Assembly: GCA_028277845.1 (NCBI GenBank)
Contig: JANQFL010000064.1
Location: 1 to 47,121 of the forward strand
Source of the DNA: Sneathiellales bacterium
Lineage (GTDB): Bacteria > Pseudomonadota > Alphaproteobacteria > JANQFL01
DNA length: 47,121 nucleotides
Direction: 5' to 3'
This document shows, piece after piece, positions 33,297 through 41,067 of this stretch. A model generated the notes under the pieces. That model was given only the letters and a program-made list of their open reading frames with translations, had not been told where the DNA came from and ran no database searches. Made by a program: the position numbers and the translations under genes. Every line of letters begins with the position of its first letter. Within the stretch, counting starts at the first letter, position 1.

Positions 33297-33758
33297 ATGG
33301 GCAGTTACACCGCGACGGTACATTGGCAGCGCGGCGACCAAACCTATAGCGACGGCAAATACAGCCGCGGACACAACTGGCATTTCGATGGCGGCGCCAC
33401 CGTGCCGGCGTCGGCGTCACCGCATATCGTGCCCCTGCCCTATTCGGTGGAACAAAATGTCGACCCGGAAGAAGCGTTCGTCGCGGCGGCGTCGAGCTGC
33501 CATATGCTGTTCTTCCTGCATTTCGCCCAACAGGACGGATACGTCGTCGATGATTACCGCGACGAGGCCTTCGGGACCATGGCGAAAAACGACGAAGGGC
33601 GCGTCGCCGTCACGCACATCGCGCTCAACCCCGTTATTGCCTATGAAGGCGTGAAACCCGACGAAGCCGCGGAAGCCGATTTGCACCACCGGGCCCACGA
33701 AGCATGTTTTATCGCCAACTCGGTCAAAACCGAGATTGAGATCGTATCGGATCGGTAG
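33297..33758 (+). CDS. OsmC-family hydroperoxide-detoxifying protein
   Basis: The 153-residue protein has the OsmC/Ohr fold with both reactive cysteines in place: 'AAASSCHMLFFLHFA' (peroxidatic) and 'HEACFIANSVKTEI' (resolving). It reduces organic hydroperoxides in the cytosol using thiols. The catalytic Glu/Arg environment is less clear, as in OsmC rather than Ohr. ATG at 33297 follows AGAGGA at about 7-nt spacing and lies 11 nt after the GST stop, consistent with co-transcription. A terminator-like hairpin follows. Confidence 0.92.
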   Translation: MGSYTATVHWQRGDQTYSDGKYSRGHNWHFDGGATVPASASPHIVPLPYSVEQNVDPEEAFVAAASSCHMLFFLHFAQQDGYVVDDYRDEAFGTMAKNDEGRVAVTHIALNPVIAYEGVKPDEAAEADLHHRAHEACFIANSVKTEIEIVSDR

Positions 33759-33775
33759 GGCGGAGCGGTATCGGG

Positions 33776-33812
33776 GCGCCGCTTCACGCGGCGCCGGCGA
33801 CGCATGTTTTTC
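33776..33812 (+). terminator. Terminator-like hairpin after the osmC gene
   Basis: An 8-bp GC-only stem (33776-33783 with 33789-33796) with a 5-nt loop begins 17 nt after the OsmC stop. A TTTTT run sits at 33808-33812, 11 nt beyond the stem. The spacing is longer than in a textbook intrinsic terminator, but it is the best terminator in the window. The rest of the gap to 33977 shows no gene. Confidence 0.5.
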
Positions 33813-33977
33813 GTTCAGGCACATAAAGAGTCGGGCGGCGTAGAGCAGCGGATGTTACCGACAGTATTTCACTTTCGGAGCGGTCAACGCGATTACCGCC
33901 GTCGTTGCGCCGTGAGCGGTTTTGCCGCACTGTCTTGCTGCCGACAAGTACCGGTGCCGAAGAACCGCCAGTAACCT

Positions 33978-34343
33978 ATGCCTTCAACGTTCTCAATTGA
34001 CACGGAACAGAGAGTCATCCTGGCCGAGGCGTCGGGGCTACTGACAATCGATGATCTCATCTCCGCGCAACGCCGTATGCAGGAAGATCCGGACTACGAC
34101 AACGCGTTCCGCTTTCTTTTGGACTTGCGGGACGTAACCGAGGTGCAAATCAGCAGTGAGGAGTTGCGTCTGCTGGCGGACAAATCATCGTTCGACAGCA
34201 CGGCGAAACGGGCCTACGTCGTTCCGTCGGAACTCGTATTCGGTATGGCGCGGGTCTATTCGGCGTTCACCACGGCCGATCCCGGTGCGCTGCAAATTTT
34301 TCGCGACATGGATGAGGCGCGGTCCTGGCTGGGAATTCGCTAG
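33978..34343 (+). CDS. STAS/SpoIIAA-like small protein
   Basis: This 121-residue soluble protein shows a strand-helix pattern ('VILAEASGLLTIDDLISAQRRMQEDPDYDNAFRFLLDLRDVTEVQIS...' then 'RAYVVPSELVFGMARVYSAFT') like the STAS/CRAL-TRIO-like SpoIIAA family found singly in alphaproteobacteria. These are often found with unknown partner proteins. No phosphorylatable Ser of the anti-sigma-antagonist type is evident ('DLRDVTE' lacks the usual D-x-S). It ends 13 bp from the convergent tetR gene. Family assignment is by fold pattern only. Confidence 0.7.
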   Translation: MPSTFSIDTEQRVILAEASGLLTIDDLISAQRRMQEDPDYDNAFRFLLDLRDVTEVQISSEELRLLADKSSFDSTAKRAYVVPSELVFGMARVYSAFTTADPGALQIFRDMDEARSWLGIR

Positions 34344-34356
34344 CAACCCGGGCCGC

Positions 34357-35052
34357 CTATGGCCGGGTGGCGGCCAAATGGCCGGCCAGCAAGGCTTGCA
34401 CGGCGGATCGCAGGTTCTCTTCGAAATGTCCGTGAAACCGTTCGAACCCCGCAAACTCGGGCCGGGCCATGACGGCGGCGACTTGCGACGCCGGATTCGC
34501 CATGGGCCACAGACCTGCGACCAGCGCAAATATCCCATGCCCCGCGGCCAGGCTGCCGTCCGGACCCAGGGCCGGCGCGGCGGTGTGCAGCGCATTCATC
34601 AAACGCATGCCGGCGGCCAGGATGTCCCGTTTGAGTTCGACCAGGGTATCCTCCGAGATGTTGCGTTCCAGCGTCGACGCCAACACGCTGGTCAATTGGC
34701 AAAGCCGCGGACGGGATGCGAACTCGGCGGCCAGATTGCCGGCGATCATTGCCGGATCGTTACGCCCCTCGCCTGTGGCGGCTGCCGGATTGCGCTCAAG
34801 CGCCGCGCACATGTCCTCCATGTCGGCGACCAGCAAACGTACGAGGATCTCCTCACGGCTTTCGAAATACCGGTACAGATTGGATTTGACCACGCCGGCC
34901 CGCTTGGCGATGGCCGCCAGATTGACCGCTTCCAGCCCGCCTTCCTCGAGCAACGCGGCGGCGGCGTCGAGCACGGCCTGGCGGCGCTGCGCTTTCTGGG
35001 CCGGTTGGCGGGCACGCTTAAATGCCGGTTTGATCAATGTTGGACTGGACAT
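34357..35052 (-). CDS. TetR-family transcriptional regulator (iorAB-linked)
   Basis: The 231-residue protein has a TetR DNA-binding domain (about residues 22-70; 'AVLDAAAALLEEGGLEAVNLAAIAKRAGVVKSNLYRYFESREEIL' pattern) and a helical ligand-binding domain of the TetR_C type common in oxidoreductase regulators. It is divergent from the iorA-like gene with a 220-bp intergenic region. TTAGTGAC lies directly upstream of its ATG (35053-35060) and again in the candidate operator over the iorA promoter (35191-35198), suggesting autoregulation plus control of iorAB. A TAAAAT -10-like element lies at 35069-35074 on the minus strand. Confidence 0.92.
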   Translation of the reverse strand: MSSPTLIKPAFKRARQPAQKAQRRQAVLDAAAALLEEGGLEAVNLAAIAKRAGVVKSNLYRYFESREEILVRLLVADMEDMCAALERNPAAATGEGRNDPAMIAGNLAAEFASRPRLCQLTSVLASTLERNISEDTLVELKRDILAAGMRLMNALHTAAPALGPDGSLAAGHGIFALVAGLWPMANPASQVAAVMARPEFAGFERFHGHFEENLRSAVQALLAGHLAATRP

Positions 35053-35096
35053 TTAGTGACTGCCGTTCATTTTACTCAAGCAACTGGACCGGGTTT

Positions 35097-35119
35097 TGGT
35101 ATATCGGGTAGATATACCA
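35097..35119. promoter_or_regulatory. Inverted repeat in the tetR-iorA intergenic region
   Basis: TGGTATAT and ATATACCA (35097-35104 and 35112-35119) form a perfect 8-bp dyad with a 7-nt spacer. It lies between the tetR promoter and the iorA promoter and differs in sequence from the TTAGTGAC operator. It may bind a second regulator or form a hairpin in a leader transcript. Confidence 0.45.
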
Positions 35120-35165
35120 TTCAAGATGCTCCTTCAAGTTAATAGCGCCCAGAGGCATTCTTCCA

Positions 35166-35209
35166 TTGACAAGGATAGGCATCATACCATTTAGTGACCT
35201 ATAGTCACT
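35166..35209 (+). promoter_or_regulatory. iorA promoter overlapped by a TetR operator
   Basis: A perfect TTGACA -35 (35166-35171) and a TTTAGT -10 (35190-35195) are spaced 18 bp. AGTGAC-N5-GTCACT (35193-35209) is a perfect dyad overlapping the -10 and the transcription start. A repressor bound here would block RNA polymerase. The half-site TTAGTGAC recurs at the tetR start codon. Together this is a consistent TetR-type switch for iorAB. Confidence 0.6.
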
Positions 35210-35272
35210 TAATCCAGTTGCGGTTGACTCCGCAACACGCATCAGGTGGGTCATTTCCGGGAGACGAAATTC

Positions 35273-35788
35273 ATGGCGAGCCAGTGGAACCTGACGATCA
35301 ACGGCAAGTCCGTCTCGGTCGACGCCGAGCCGGACATGCCGCTTCTATGGGTCCTGCGCGACCTGGTCGGATTGACCGGCACCAAATTCGGCTGCGGCAT
35401 CGCCGCCTGCGGCGCCTGCACGGTGGACATGGACGGCGAGGCCATTCGCTCCTGCTCGACGCCGGTCAGCGATGTCTCGGGACCGATTACGACGATCGAA
35501 GGCCTGTCCGGCGGCGAAACCCTGCATGCGGCCCAACAGGCATGGATCACGGAGCAGGTGCCGCAATGCGGATATTGCCAGTCCGGCCAGATCATGAACG
35601 CCGCCGCCCTCCTGGCCGGCAATCCCGATCCCTCCGACGCCGAAATCGACGACGCCATGGCCGGCAATCTGTGCCGCTGCGGCACGTATCCGCAGATTCG
35701 CCAGGCCATCAAACGAGCCGGCAAAACGCTGACGGCGCGGGCCGGACTTGACCCCGCCACCGCGACCCCCACCGGACGGGAGGGCTAG
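35273..35788 (+). CDS. [2Fe-2S] subunit of a molybdenum hydroxylase (IorA-like)
   Basis: The 171-residue electron-transfer subunit binds two [2Fe-2S] clusters. The plant-type cluster has C41, C46, C49 and C61, and the helical-domain cluster has C99, C102, C134 and C136 ('[11 protein letters not shown]' and '[11 protein letters not shown]'). In isoquinoline 1-oxidoreductase and relatives it passes electrons from the Mo subunit to an acceptor other than NAD+, since no FAD subunit is present. ATG at 35273 follows GGGAG. The next gene starts 4 nt after its stop. A Pro/Thr-rich tail of about 15 residues ends the protein. Confidence 0.92.
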   Translation: MASQWNLTINGKSVSVDAEPDMPLLWVLRDLVGLTGTKFGCGIAACGACTVDMDGEAIRSCSTPVSDVSGPITTIEGLSGGETLHAAQQAWITEQVPQCGYCQSGQIMNAAALLAGNPDPSDAEIDDAMAGNLCRCGTYPQIRQAIKRAGKTLTARAGLDPATATPTGREG

Positions 35789-35791
35789 GCC

Positions 35792-38071
35792 ATGAACATC
35801 GGCAAGATCACCCGCCGTACGTTCCTGGGCGCCACCGTCGCCGTCGCCGGCGGCATGGCGGTGGGCTATTACTTCTACCGCAAACCCTACGCGAACCCGC
35901 TGCTCGACGACTTGGCCGCGGGCGAAGCGGCGTTCAATCCCTACGTCAAGATCGCCGCCGACAACACCGTCACCATCATCGTACCCCGCGCCGAAATGGG
36001 TCAGGGCGTGACCACGACCCTGGCCGCCATGGTGGCCGAGGAACTGGACGTGGACCTGGATGCCGTGCAGATCGAACACGGACCGGCGTCGAAGGCTTAT
36101 TACAACCACGCCATGCTGGCCGAATCGGCGCCCTTCCCTGTGTTCGACGAGAGCATGATGGCCAACGCCACCCGCGCCATCCAGGGCGGCATGTCCAAGG
36201 TGTTCGGCATCCAGGGGACCGGCGGATCGTCGTCGACCCGCGACGCCTACGAGAAAATGCGCCATGCCGGCTGCGCCGCCCGGGTCATGCTGGTATCGGC
36301 CGCCGCCAAGCGCTGGAACGTGCCTGAATCATCGCTCAAGACGGCCCACGGCGCGGTGACCGATCCGGCATCGGGCAAGTCGGCGACCTACGGTGAATTG
36401 GCCGCCGCCGCGGCGACCCAGGATCCGCCCTCCGAAATCGAACTGCGCAGCAAGTCCGAGTGGCGCTATCTGGGCAAATCGCCGGGCCGGACGGACGTAG
36501 CGGCCAAGGTCACCGGCACGGCGGAGTTCGGTATCGACGTCGTGCTGCCGGACATGTTGCACGCCACGGTGAAGATGAGCCCGCGCTTCGGCGCCAAGGC
36601 AAAGACGTACGATAAAACCGCGGCTCTCGCCGTACCCGGCGTCCGCCAGGTGGTGCCCATCGAGGCCACCACCGGTTCCGGCTTCGGCATTATCGCCGAC
36701 AACACCTGGGCCGCTTTCAAGGGCGCCGAAGCATTGGAGGTGACATGGGAAGACGCTCCCTATCCCGGCGACACCGAAGGCCTGATGGCGCAGGTTGCCT
36801 CGTCCCTGGACAATGTGGACGACGGGTTCAGCCTGCGCGATGACGGCGATGCCGACGCCGCGTTGGCGTCCGCGCCGGCGGACGAACTGGTCGAGGCCGA
36901 ATACCGGGCGCCTTATCTCGCCCACACCACCATGGAACCGATGAACGCCACGGCCCGGTGGACCAGCGGCACGACCGTGGAAATCTGGTCGCCCAATCAG
37001 GCGCCGACCATGATTCAAATGACCGCGGCCTCGATGTTCGACATCGAAAGCGACGACGTCACCGTCAACACCACGTTCCTGGGCGGCGGTTTCGGCCGCC
37101 GGGCGGAGGTGGACTTCTCGCTCTACGCCGCCGCCGTGGCCCGCCACACCGACGGCCGGCCGGTCAAGGTGACCTGGAGCCGCGAGGAAGATACCCGCCA
37201 CGACGCCTACCGGCCCGCGGCGGTCGGCCGCTTCCGTGCCCGCGTCGGGAAAGGCGAAACACCCCAAGCCCTGCTGGCGGAGATCGCCTGCCCGTCACCG
37301 ATGCAAAGCATCATGGCCCGCACCTTCCCCGATTTGCCGACGGCCGGACCGGACCGCACGGTGGTCGAGGGCGTGTTCGACCAGCCCTACGCGATCCCCG
37401 ACTGCAAGGTCACCGGCGTCATCGCGCCGGCGCCCATTCCTGTCGGTTTCTGGCGTTCGGTCGGCAATTCGTTCAACGGTTACTTCAACGAAACCTTCGT
37501 CGACGAGATGGCGCACAAGGCCGGGCTCGACCCGCTGGCCATGCGTCTCAAGCTGATGGCGCCCTACCCCACCGCCGTCAAGGTGATGGAACAGGTTGCC
37601 GCCATGTCGGATTGGGGCAAGCCGGCCGCCGACGGTCGCGCCAAGGGCGTGGCGTTCTCCCTCAACTTCGGGTCCTGGGTCGGCCAGGTCGTCGAAGTCA
37701 GTCAATCGGAGGACGGCATCCGTATCGAGAACGTCTGGTGCGCCGCCGACTGCGGCGAGGTCATGGATCCGGCCATCTTCAAGGCACAGGTTCAATCCGG
37801 TATCGTCTACGGCCTTTCCTCGGCCATGGGCCAGGAAATCACCTTCGCCAACGGCGAAGTACAGGAAGGCAATTTCGACAGCTACGACGCCATGCGGATC
37901 AACCAGTGCCCGCGTATCGAAGTGGCGGTGCTGGAAAACGCCTCCAACATGGGCGGTGCCGGCGAAATCGGCACGCCACCGTCCCTGCCGGCGCTGGGCA
38001 ATGCGATCTTCGCGCTGACCGGCAAGCGGATCCGGACACTACCATTGTCGAACGACGTCACGTTCGCCTAG
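35792..38071 (+). CDS. Molybdopterin-binding subunit of a xanthine-dehydrogenase-family hydroxylase (IorB-like)
   Basis: The 759-residue subunit binds the Mo-cytosine-dinucleotide cofactor and hydroxylates a heterocycle or aldehyde with water. It starts with a twin-arginine signal ('TRRTFLGATVAVAGGMAVGYYF', R8-R9), so the enzyme is exported folded with its small subunit and works at the membrane or in the periplasm. Family motifs are 'GGGFGRRAEVDF', 'GFWRSVGNSFNGYFNETFVDE' and the catalytic glutamate E725 in 'GAGEIGTP'. The split, permuted arrangement matches IorB rather than XdhB. ATG at 35792 follows GGGAGGG. No XdhC-type maturation factor or cytochrome c is nearby, so the electron acceptor is unknown. 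Confidence 0.92.
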   Translation: MNIGKITRRTFLGATVAVAGGMAVGYYFYRKPYANPLLDDLAAGEAAFNPYVKIAADNTVTIIVPRAEMGQGVTTTLAAMVAEELDVDLDAVQIEHGPASKAYYNHAMLAESAPFPVFDESMMANATRAIQGGMSKVFGIQGTGGSSSTRDAYEKMRHAGCAARVMLVSAAAKRWNVPESSLKTAHGAVTDPASGKSATYGELAAAAATQDPPSEIELRSKSEWRYLGKSPGRTDVAAKVTGTAEFGIDVVLPDMLHATVKMSPRFGAKAKTYDKTAALAVPGVRQVVPIEATTGSGFGIIADNTWAAFKGAEALEVTWEDAPYPGDTEGLMAQVASSLDNVDDGFSLRDDGDADAALASAPADELVEAEYRAPYLAHTTMEPMNATARWTSGTTVEIWSPNQAPTMIQMTAASMFDIESDDVTVNTTFLGGGFGRRAEVDFSLYAAAVARHTDGRPVKVTWSREEDTRHDAYRPAAVGRFRARVGKGETPQALLAEIACPSPMQSIMARTFPDLPTAGPDRTVVEGVFDQPYAIPDCKVTGVIAPAPIPVGFWRSVGNSFNGYFNETFVDEMAHKAGLDPLAMRLKLMAPYPTAVKVMEQVAAMSDWGKPAADGRAKGVAFSLNFGSWVGQVVEVSQSEDGIRIENVWCAADCGEVMDPAIFKAQVQSGIVYGLSSAMGQEITFANGEVQEGNFDSYDAMRINQCPRIEVAVLENASNMGGAGEIGTPPSLPALGNAIFALTGKRIRTLPLSNDVTFA

Positions 38072-38210
38072 GAAACCGACGGCCGGATCGGTCTGCGCCG
38101 AAATTTGCCGCGCAAACCGGTTCCGGTGTTATCATTCCTCCAACGGCGCTGGGGCTGCCCGGTATTCCGGTCAGCGCTGTCACAAGATTGCCGAGACAAG
38201 GGAGGAAGAT

Positions 38211-39200
38211 ATGAAACGTCCGTTTCAGGCGCTTCTCGCCATAGGTATGTTGACCGCCACGGCGTTGCCCGCTGCCGCCAAGGACCTCAGCCTGTCCTAC
38301 TTCATGGGTCCCAAGCACCCCATGAACAAGGCGGTGTTCACGCCCTTCGCCAAGAAACTCGAGGAACTGTCCGGCGGCAAATTGACCGTGACCCAGTTCC
38401 CGGGCGGCGCCCTCAACTCCATACCGCCGAAGCAGTATTCGATCCTGCGTGACGGAGTCGCGGATATTGCGTTTCACCTGCCGGGCTACACGGCGCAGCT
38501 CTTTCCCATGACCAACGTGGTCACCGTGCCGGGCCTGTGCGACAACGCCTCAGCCTGCACGGACGCCCTGCTCAGGGCGCGGGCGGAACTGGAGAAGGAA
38601 TACGACGCGAAGGTCCTGGCCATCTGGGCGAACTCGCCGCCCGTCCTCATCACCCGCAACAAGCCGGTCCGCCGGATGGAAGACCTGAAGGGCATGAAGG
38701 TGCGCGTCACGTCGGCGCAGGACGTGCCGTTCGTCGAAGCGTTGGGCGCGTCGGCCGTGTCTCAGCCGGTCACGGTGATCAATCAGAACCTGCAAAACGG
38801 CGTCATCGACGCCATCGCCATCGCCCCTTCGGCCATCGGATCGTTCAAGCTCTACGAGCCGGGCAAATACGTCACCGACTGGTTTCCCGGCTCGGGCTCG
38901 GCCTTCGTGCTGCTGATGAACAAGGGTGTCTACGGCGCGCTGTCGGCGCAGGAAAAGGGATGGGTCGACGAGGCGTCGGGAGACTGGCTGTCTCAAAGCG
39001 GCGGCAAGGTCTATACCGCCGTCGGCAAGAAGGGCCTGGACGTGGCCAAGGCCAAAGGTGTCGAAATCGTCATCATCTCCGACGCCGAAAAGGCCCGTTT
39101 CAACAAGGCCATTGCCGACGCACTCGACAAATTCAAGGCGTCCAAGGTTTCGGGCGGACGGACTGGGAACGACGTCATCAAGATGATGAAAGGCATGTAA
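38211..39200 (+). CDS. TRAP transporter substrate-binding protein (second system)
   Basis: This 329-residue periplasmic protein has a signal peptide ('ALLAIGMLTATALPAAA') and a DctP fold, but differs from the first system: 'GPKHPMNKAVFTPFAKKLEELSGGKLTV' and 'GMKVRVTSAQDVPFVEALGASAVS' carry the family Lys/Arg positions. The 'NLQNGVIDAIAIAPSAIGSFKLYEPGKYV' form is seen in DctP proteins for substrates other than C4-dicarboxylates. ATG at 38211 follows GGGAGGA at 4- to 5-nt spacing. It is 139 bp after iorB-like and starts a three-gene TRAP unit. Its location suggests uptake of the Mo-hydroxylase substrate or product, an inference from position only. Confidence 0.9.
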   Translation: MKRPFQALLAIGMLTATALPAAAKDLSLSYFMGPKHPMNKAVFTPFAKKLEELSGGKLTVTQFPGGALNSIPPKQYSILRDGVADIAFHLPGYTAQLFPMTNVVTVPGLCDNASACTDALLRARAELEKEYDAKVLAIWANSPPVLITRNKPVRRMEDLKGMKVRVTSAQDVPFVEALGASAVSQPVTVINQNLQNGVIDAIAIAPSAIGSFKLYEPGKYVTDWFPGSGSAFVLLMNKGVYGALSAQEKGWVDEASGDWLSQSGGKVYTAVGKKGLDVAKAKGVEIVIISDAEKARFNKAIADALDKFKASKVSGGRTGNDVIKMMKGM

Positions 39201-39202
39201 GC

Positions 39203-39730
39203 GTGCCGTCTCCCGTCGCTCACGCGCGGCTGGACAAGTGGCTCGGCCTCTGCGCCGGGCTGCTTGCCGTGCTCGGGTCGCTCGGCCTGATCGCCCTGGT
39301 CGGCGTCACCGGAACAGCGGTGTTCGCCCGCTACGTTCTCAACGATCCGATCTTCGGGATCGACGACGTTTCCTCCATGCTTCTGACCGTCGTCGCCGCC
39401 GCGGCATTGATATACGGTGCACGCCATCAGGCGCATGTCTCGGTCAATGTCCTGACGATGTTCGCGGGACGCCGGGTGACGCGCGTGACCGACGCCGTCA
39501 TGCGTCTGCTGGGCGTCGCGGTCGTCGGCCTGGCCGCCTTCGCCTTGTTCTGGAAGGGCCGGTGCGGTTTCGAGTGCGGCGCGTTCACGCCCAACATCGA
39601 AATCCCGCATCCGCCGTTCTATTACCTGATGGGTGTCGTGATGGCCCTCTATACATTGCAACTGCTGCTGCACCTGATTGTCGGGCTGGCCCATTTCGGC
39701 ACCGCCGATCCCAACGAAATAAGCGATTGA
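39203..39730 (+). CDS. TRAP transporter small permease (second system)
   Basis: The 175-residue DctQ-like protein has four predicted helices and the typical 'GTAVFARYVLNDPIFGIDDVSSMLLTVVAAAALIYGARHQAHVSVNVLTMF' region. The start is GTG at 39203, only 2 nt after the dctP stop, with AAAGG upstream inside dctP. The frame is open far upstream, but that part is antisense-like shadow of dctP. A loop with two Cys ('GRCGFECGAFTPNIEIP') between helices 3 and 4 is unusual for DctQ and could form a disulphide on the periplasmic side. Confidence 0.9.
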   Translation: MPSPVAHARLDKWLGLCAGLLAVLGSLGLIALVGVTGTAVFARYVLNDPIFGIDDVSSMLLTVVAAAALIYGARHQAHVSVNVLTMFAGRRVTRVTDAVMRLLGVAVVGLAAFALFWKGRCGFECGAFTPNIEIPHPPFYYLMGVVMALYTLQLLLHLIVGLAHFGTADPNEISD

Positions 39731-39742
39731 GCCGCGTCGCAG

Positions 39743-41047
39743 ATGGACAATTTCGACATCGGTGTTCTCGGCTTCGTCATTCTCTTTGCACTGTTGCTGA
39801 TCCGCATGCCGATCGGCATGGCCATGATGCTGGTCGGCGCCGGCGGCATCTGGCTGATTCGCCCGCCGGCCGTGTTGCCGGTCATCGCCGGCGAAATTTT
39901 CGGCGAGGCGTCCAACTATTCCCTTACCATTCTGCCGCTGTTCATCCTGATGGGGAACCTGGCGGGCGTTTCGAACATGAGCCGCGACCTGTACGACGCG
40001 GCGCACAGCTGGTTCGGCCACTTCCGCGGCGGACTGGCGTCCTCCACCATCATCGGCTGCGCGGGTTTCTCCGCCCTGTCGGGTTCATCGCTGGCGGCCG
40101 CGCTGACCATGGGCCGGGTCAGCCTGCCGGAGATGCAGCGCTACCGGTACGACGACAGCCTGGCGACCGGCGCCATCGCCGCCGGCGGCACTTTGGGTAT
40201 CCTCATACCGCCGTCCGCCGGGTTCGTCGTCTACGCCATCCTGACCGAGGAAAGCATCGGACGCCTGTTCATCGCCGGAATCCTGCCGGGCGTGCTGCTG
40301 ACGGGCCTGTTCATTCTGACCATCGGGCTGGTGGTCAGGGCCAGGCCGGAAAAGGCGCCGGGGGCGCTGCAGCGGGCACCGCTCGCCGAGCGTCTGAAGG
40401 CACTGCGCCGCGCGTCCGCGATCACCGGCATCATCGTGCTGACCATCGGCGGCATCTATGTCGGCGTGTTCTCGGCCGTCGAAGCGGCGGGCATCGGGGC
40501 CCTGCTGGCCATGATCGTCGCCGCCTTCAGGCGGTCCCTGTCCCGGCCCAACATCGTCACCGTTCTGACCGGCACGTTGCGGTCCTGCGGTACCGTGTTT
40601 TTCATCCTGTTCGGCGCGTTCGTGTTCAAGACGTTCGTCGCCTTCACCGGCATTCCGTTCAAGCTGACCGGTTACGTCGAAGGCACCGGCCTTTCCGCGA
40701 CGGCCATCGTCCTGCTCATCCTGGCGATGTTCATCGTGCTCGGAACGTTCCTGGAAGGTTTCGCCATCCTGGTCCTGACCGTCCCTCTCGTGCAACCCAT
40801 CCTCGAGGCGCACGGCGTCGACATGGTCTGGTTCGGCGTCCTGATGGTCCTGGTTCTGGAAATGGCGCTGATCTCGCCGCCGGTCGGCCTCAACGTCTTC
40901 GTGGTCAAGGGCATCGCACCCGATGTGCCCATGAACACCATCTTCCGCGGGATCTGGCCGTTCTGGCTGGCCATGCTGTTCTGCGTGACCGTGATCTTTC
41001 TTGTGCCGGCTTTGGCCCTGGTGTTGCCCGACACCATGTTCGGATGA
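39743..41047 (+). CDS. TRAP transporter large permease (second system)
   Basis: The 434-residue DctM-like protein has about twelve predicted helices and family motifs 'LLIRMPIGMAMMLVGAGGIWLI', 'SALSGSSLAAALTMG', 'GTLGILIPPSAGFVVYAILTEESIGRLFIAGI' and 'LISPPVGLNVFVVKG'. It is the sodium- or proton-coupled translocation subunit. ATG at 39743 lies 12 nt after the small permease stop without a strong ribosome-binding site, consistent with coupled translation. It ends 20 bp from the convergent sensor-kinase gene. Confidence 0.95.
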   Translation: MDNFDIGVLGFVILFALLLIRMPIGMAMMLVGAGGIWLIRPPAVLPVIAGEIFGEASNYSLTILPLFILMGNLAGVSNMSRDLYDAAHSWFGHFRGGLASSTIIGCAGFSALSGSSLAAALTMGRVSLPEMQRYRYDDSLATGAIAAGGTLGILIPPSAGFVVYAILTEESIGRLFIAGILPGVLLTGLFILTIGLVVRARPEKAPGALQRAPLAERLKALRRASAITGIIVLTIGGIYVGVFSAVEAAGIGALLAMIVAAFRRSLSRPNIVTVLTGTLRSCGTVFFILFGAFVFKTFVAFTGIPFKLTGYVEGTGLSATAIVLLILAMFIVLGTFLEGFAILVLTVPLVQPILEAHGVDMVWFGVLMVLVLEMALISPPVGLNVFVVKGIAPDVPMNTIFRGIWPFWLAMLFCVTVIFLVPALALVLPDTMFG

Positions 41048-41067
41048 AGCGACGCCGCGTCTGCGTA

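Noticed and set aside
36329-37267. A 312-codon minus-strand frame inside the Mo-subunit gene
   Set aside because: Shadow of the strongly biased codon use in the IorB-like gene; no recognisable domain.
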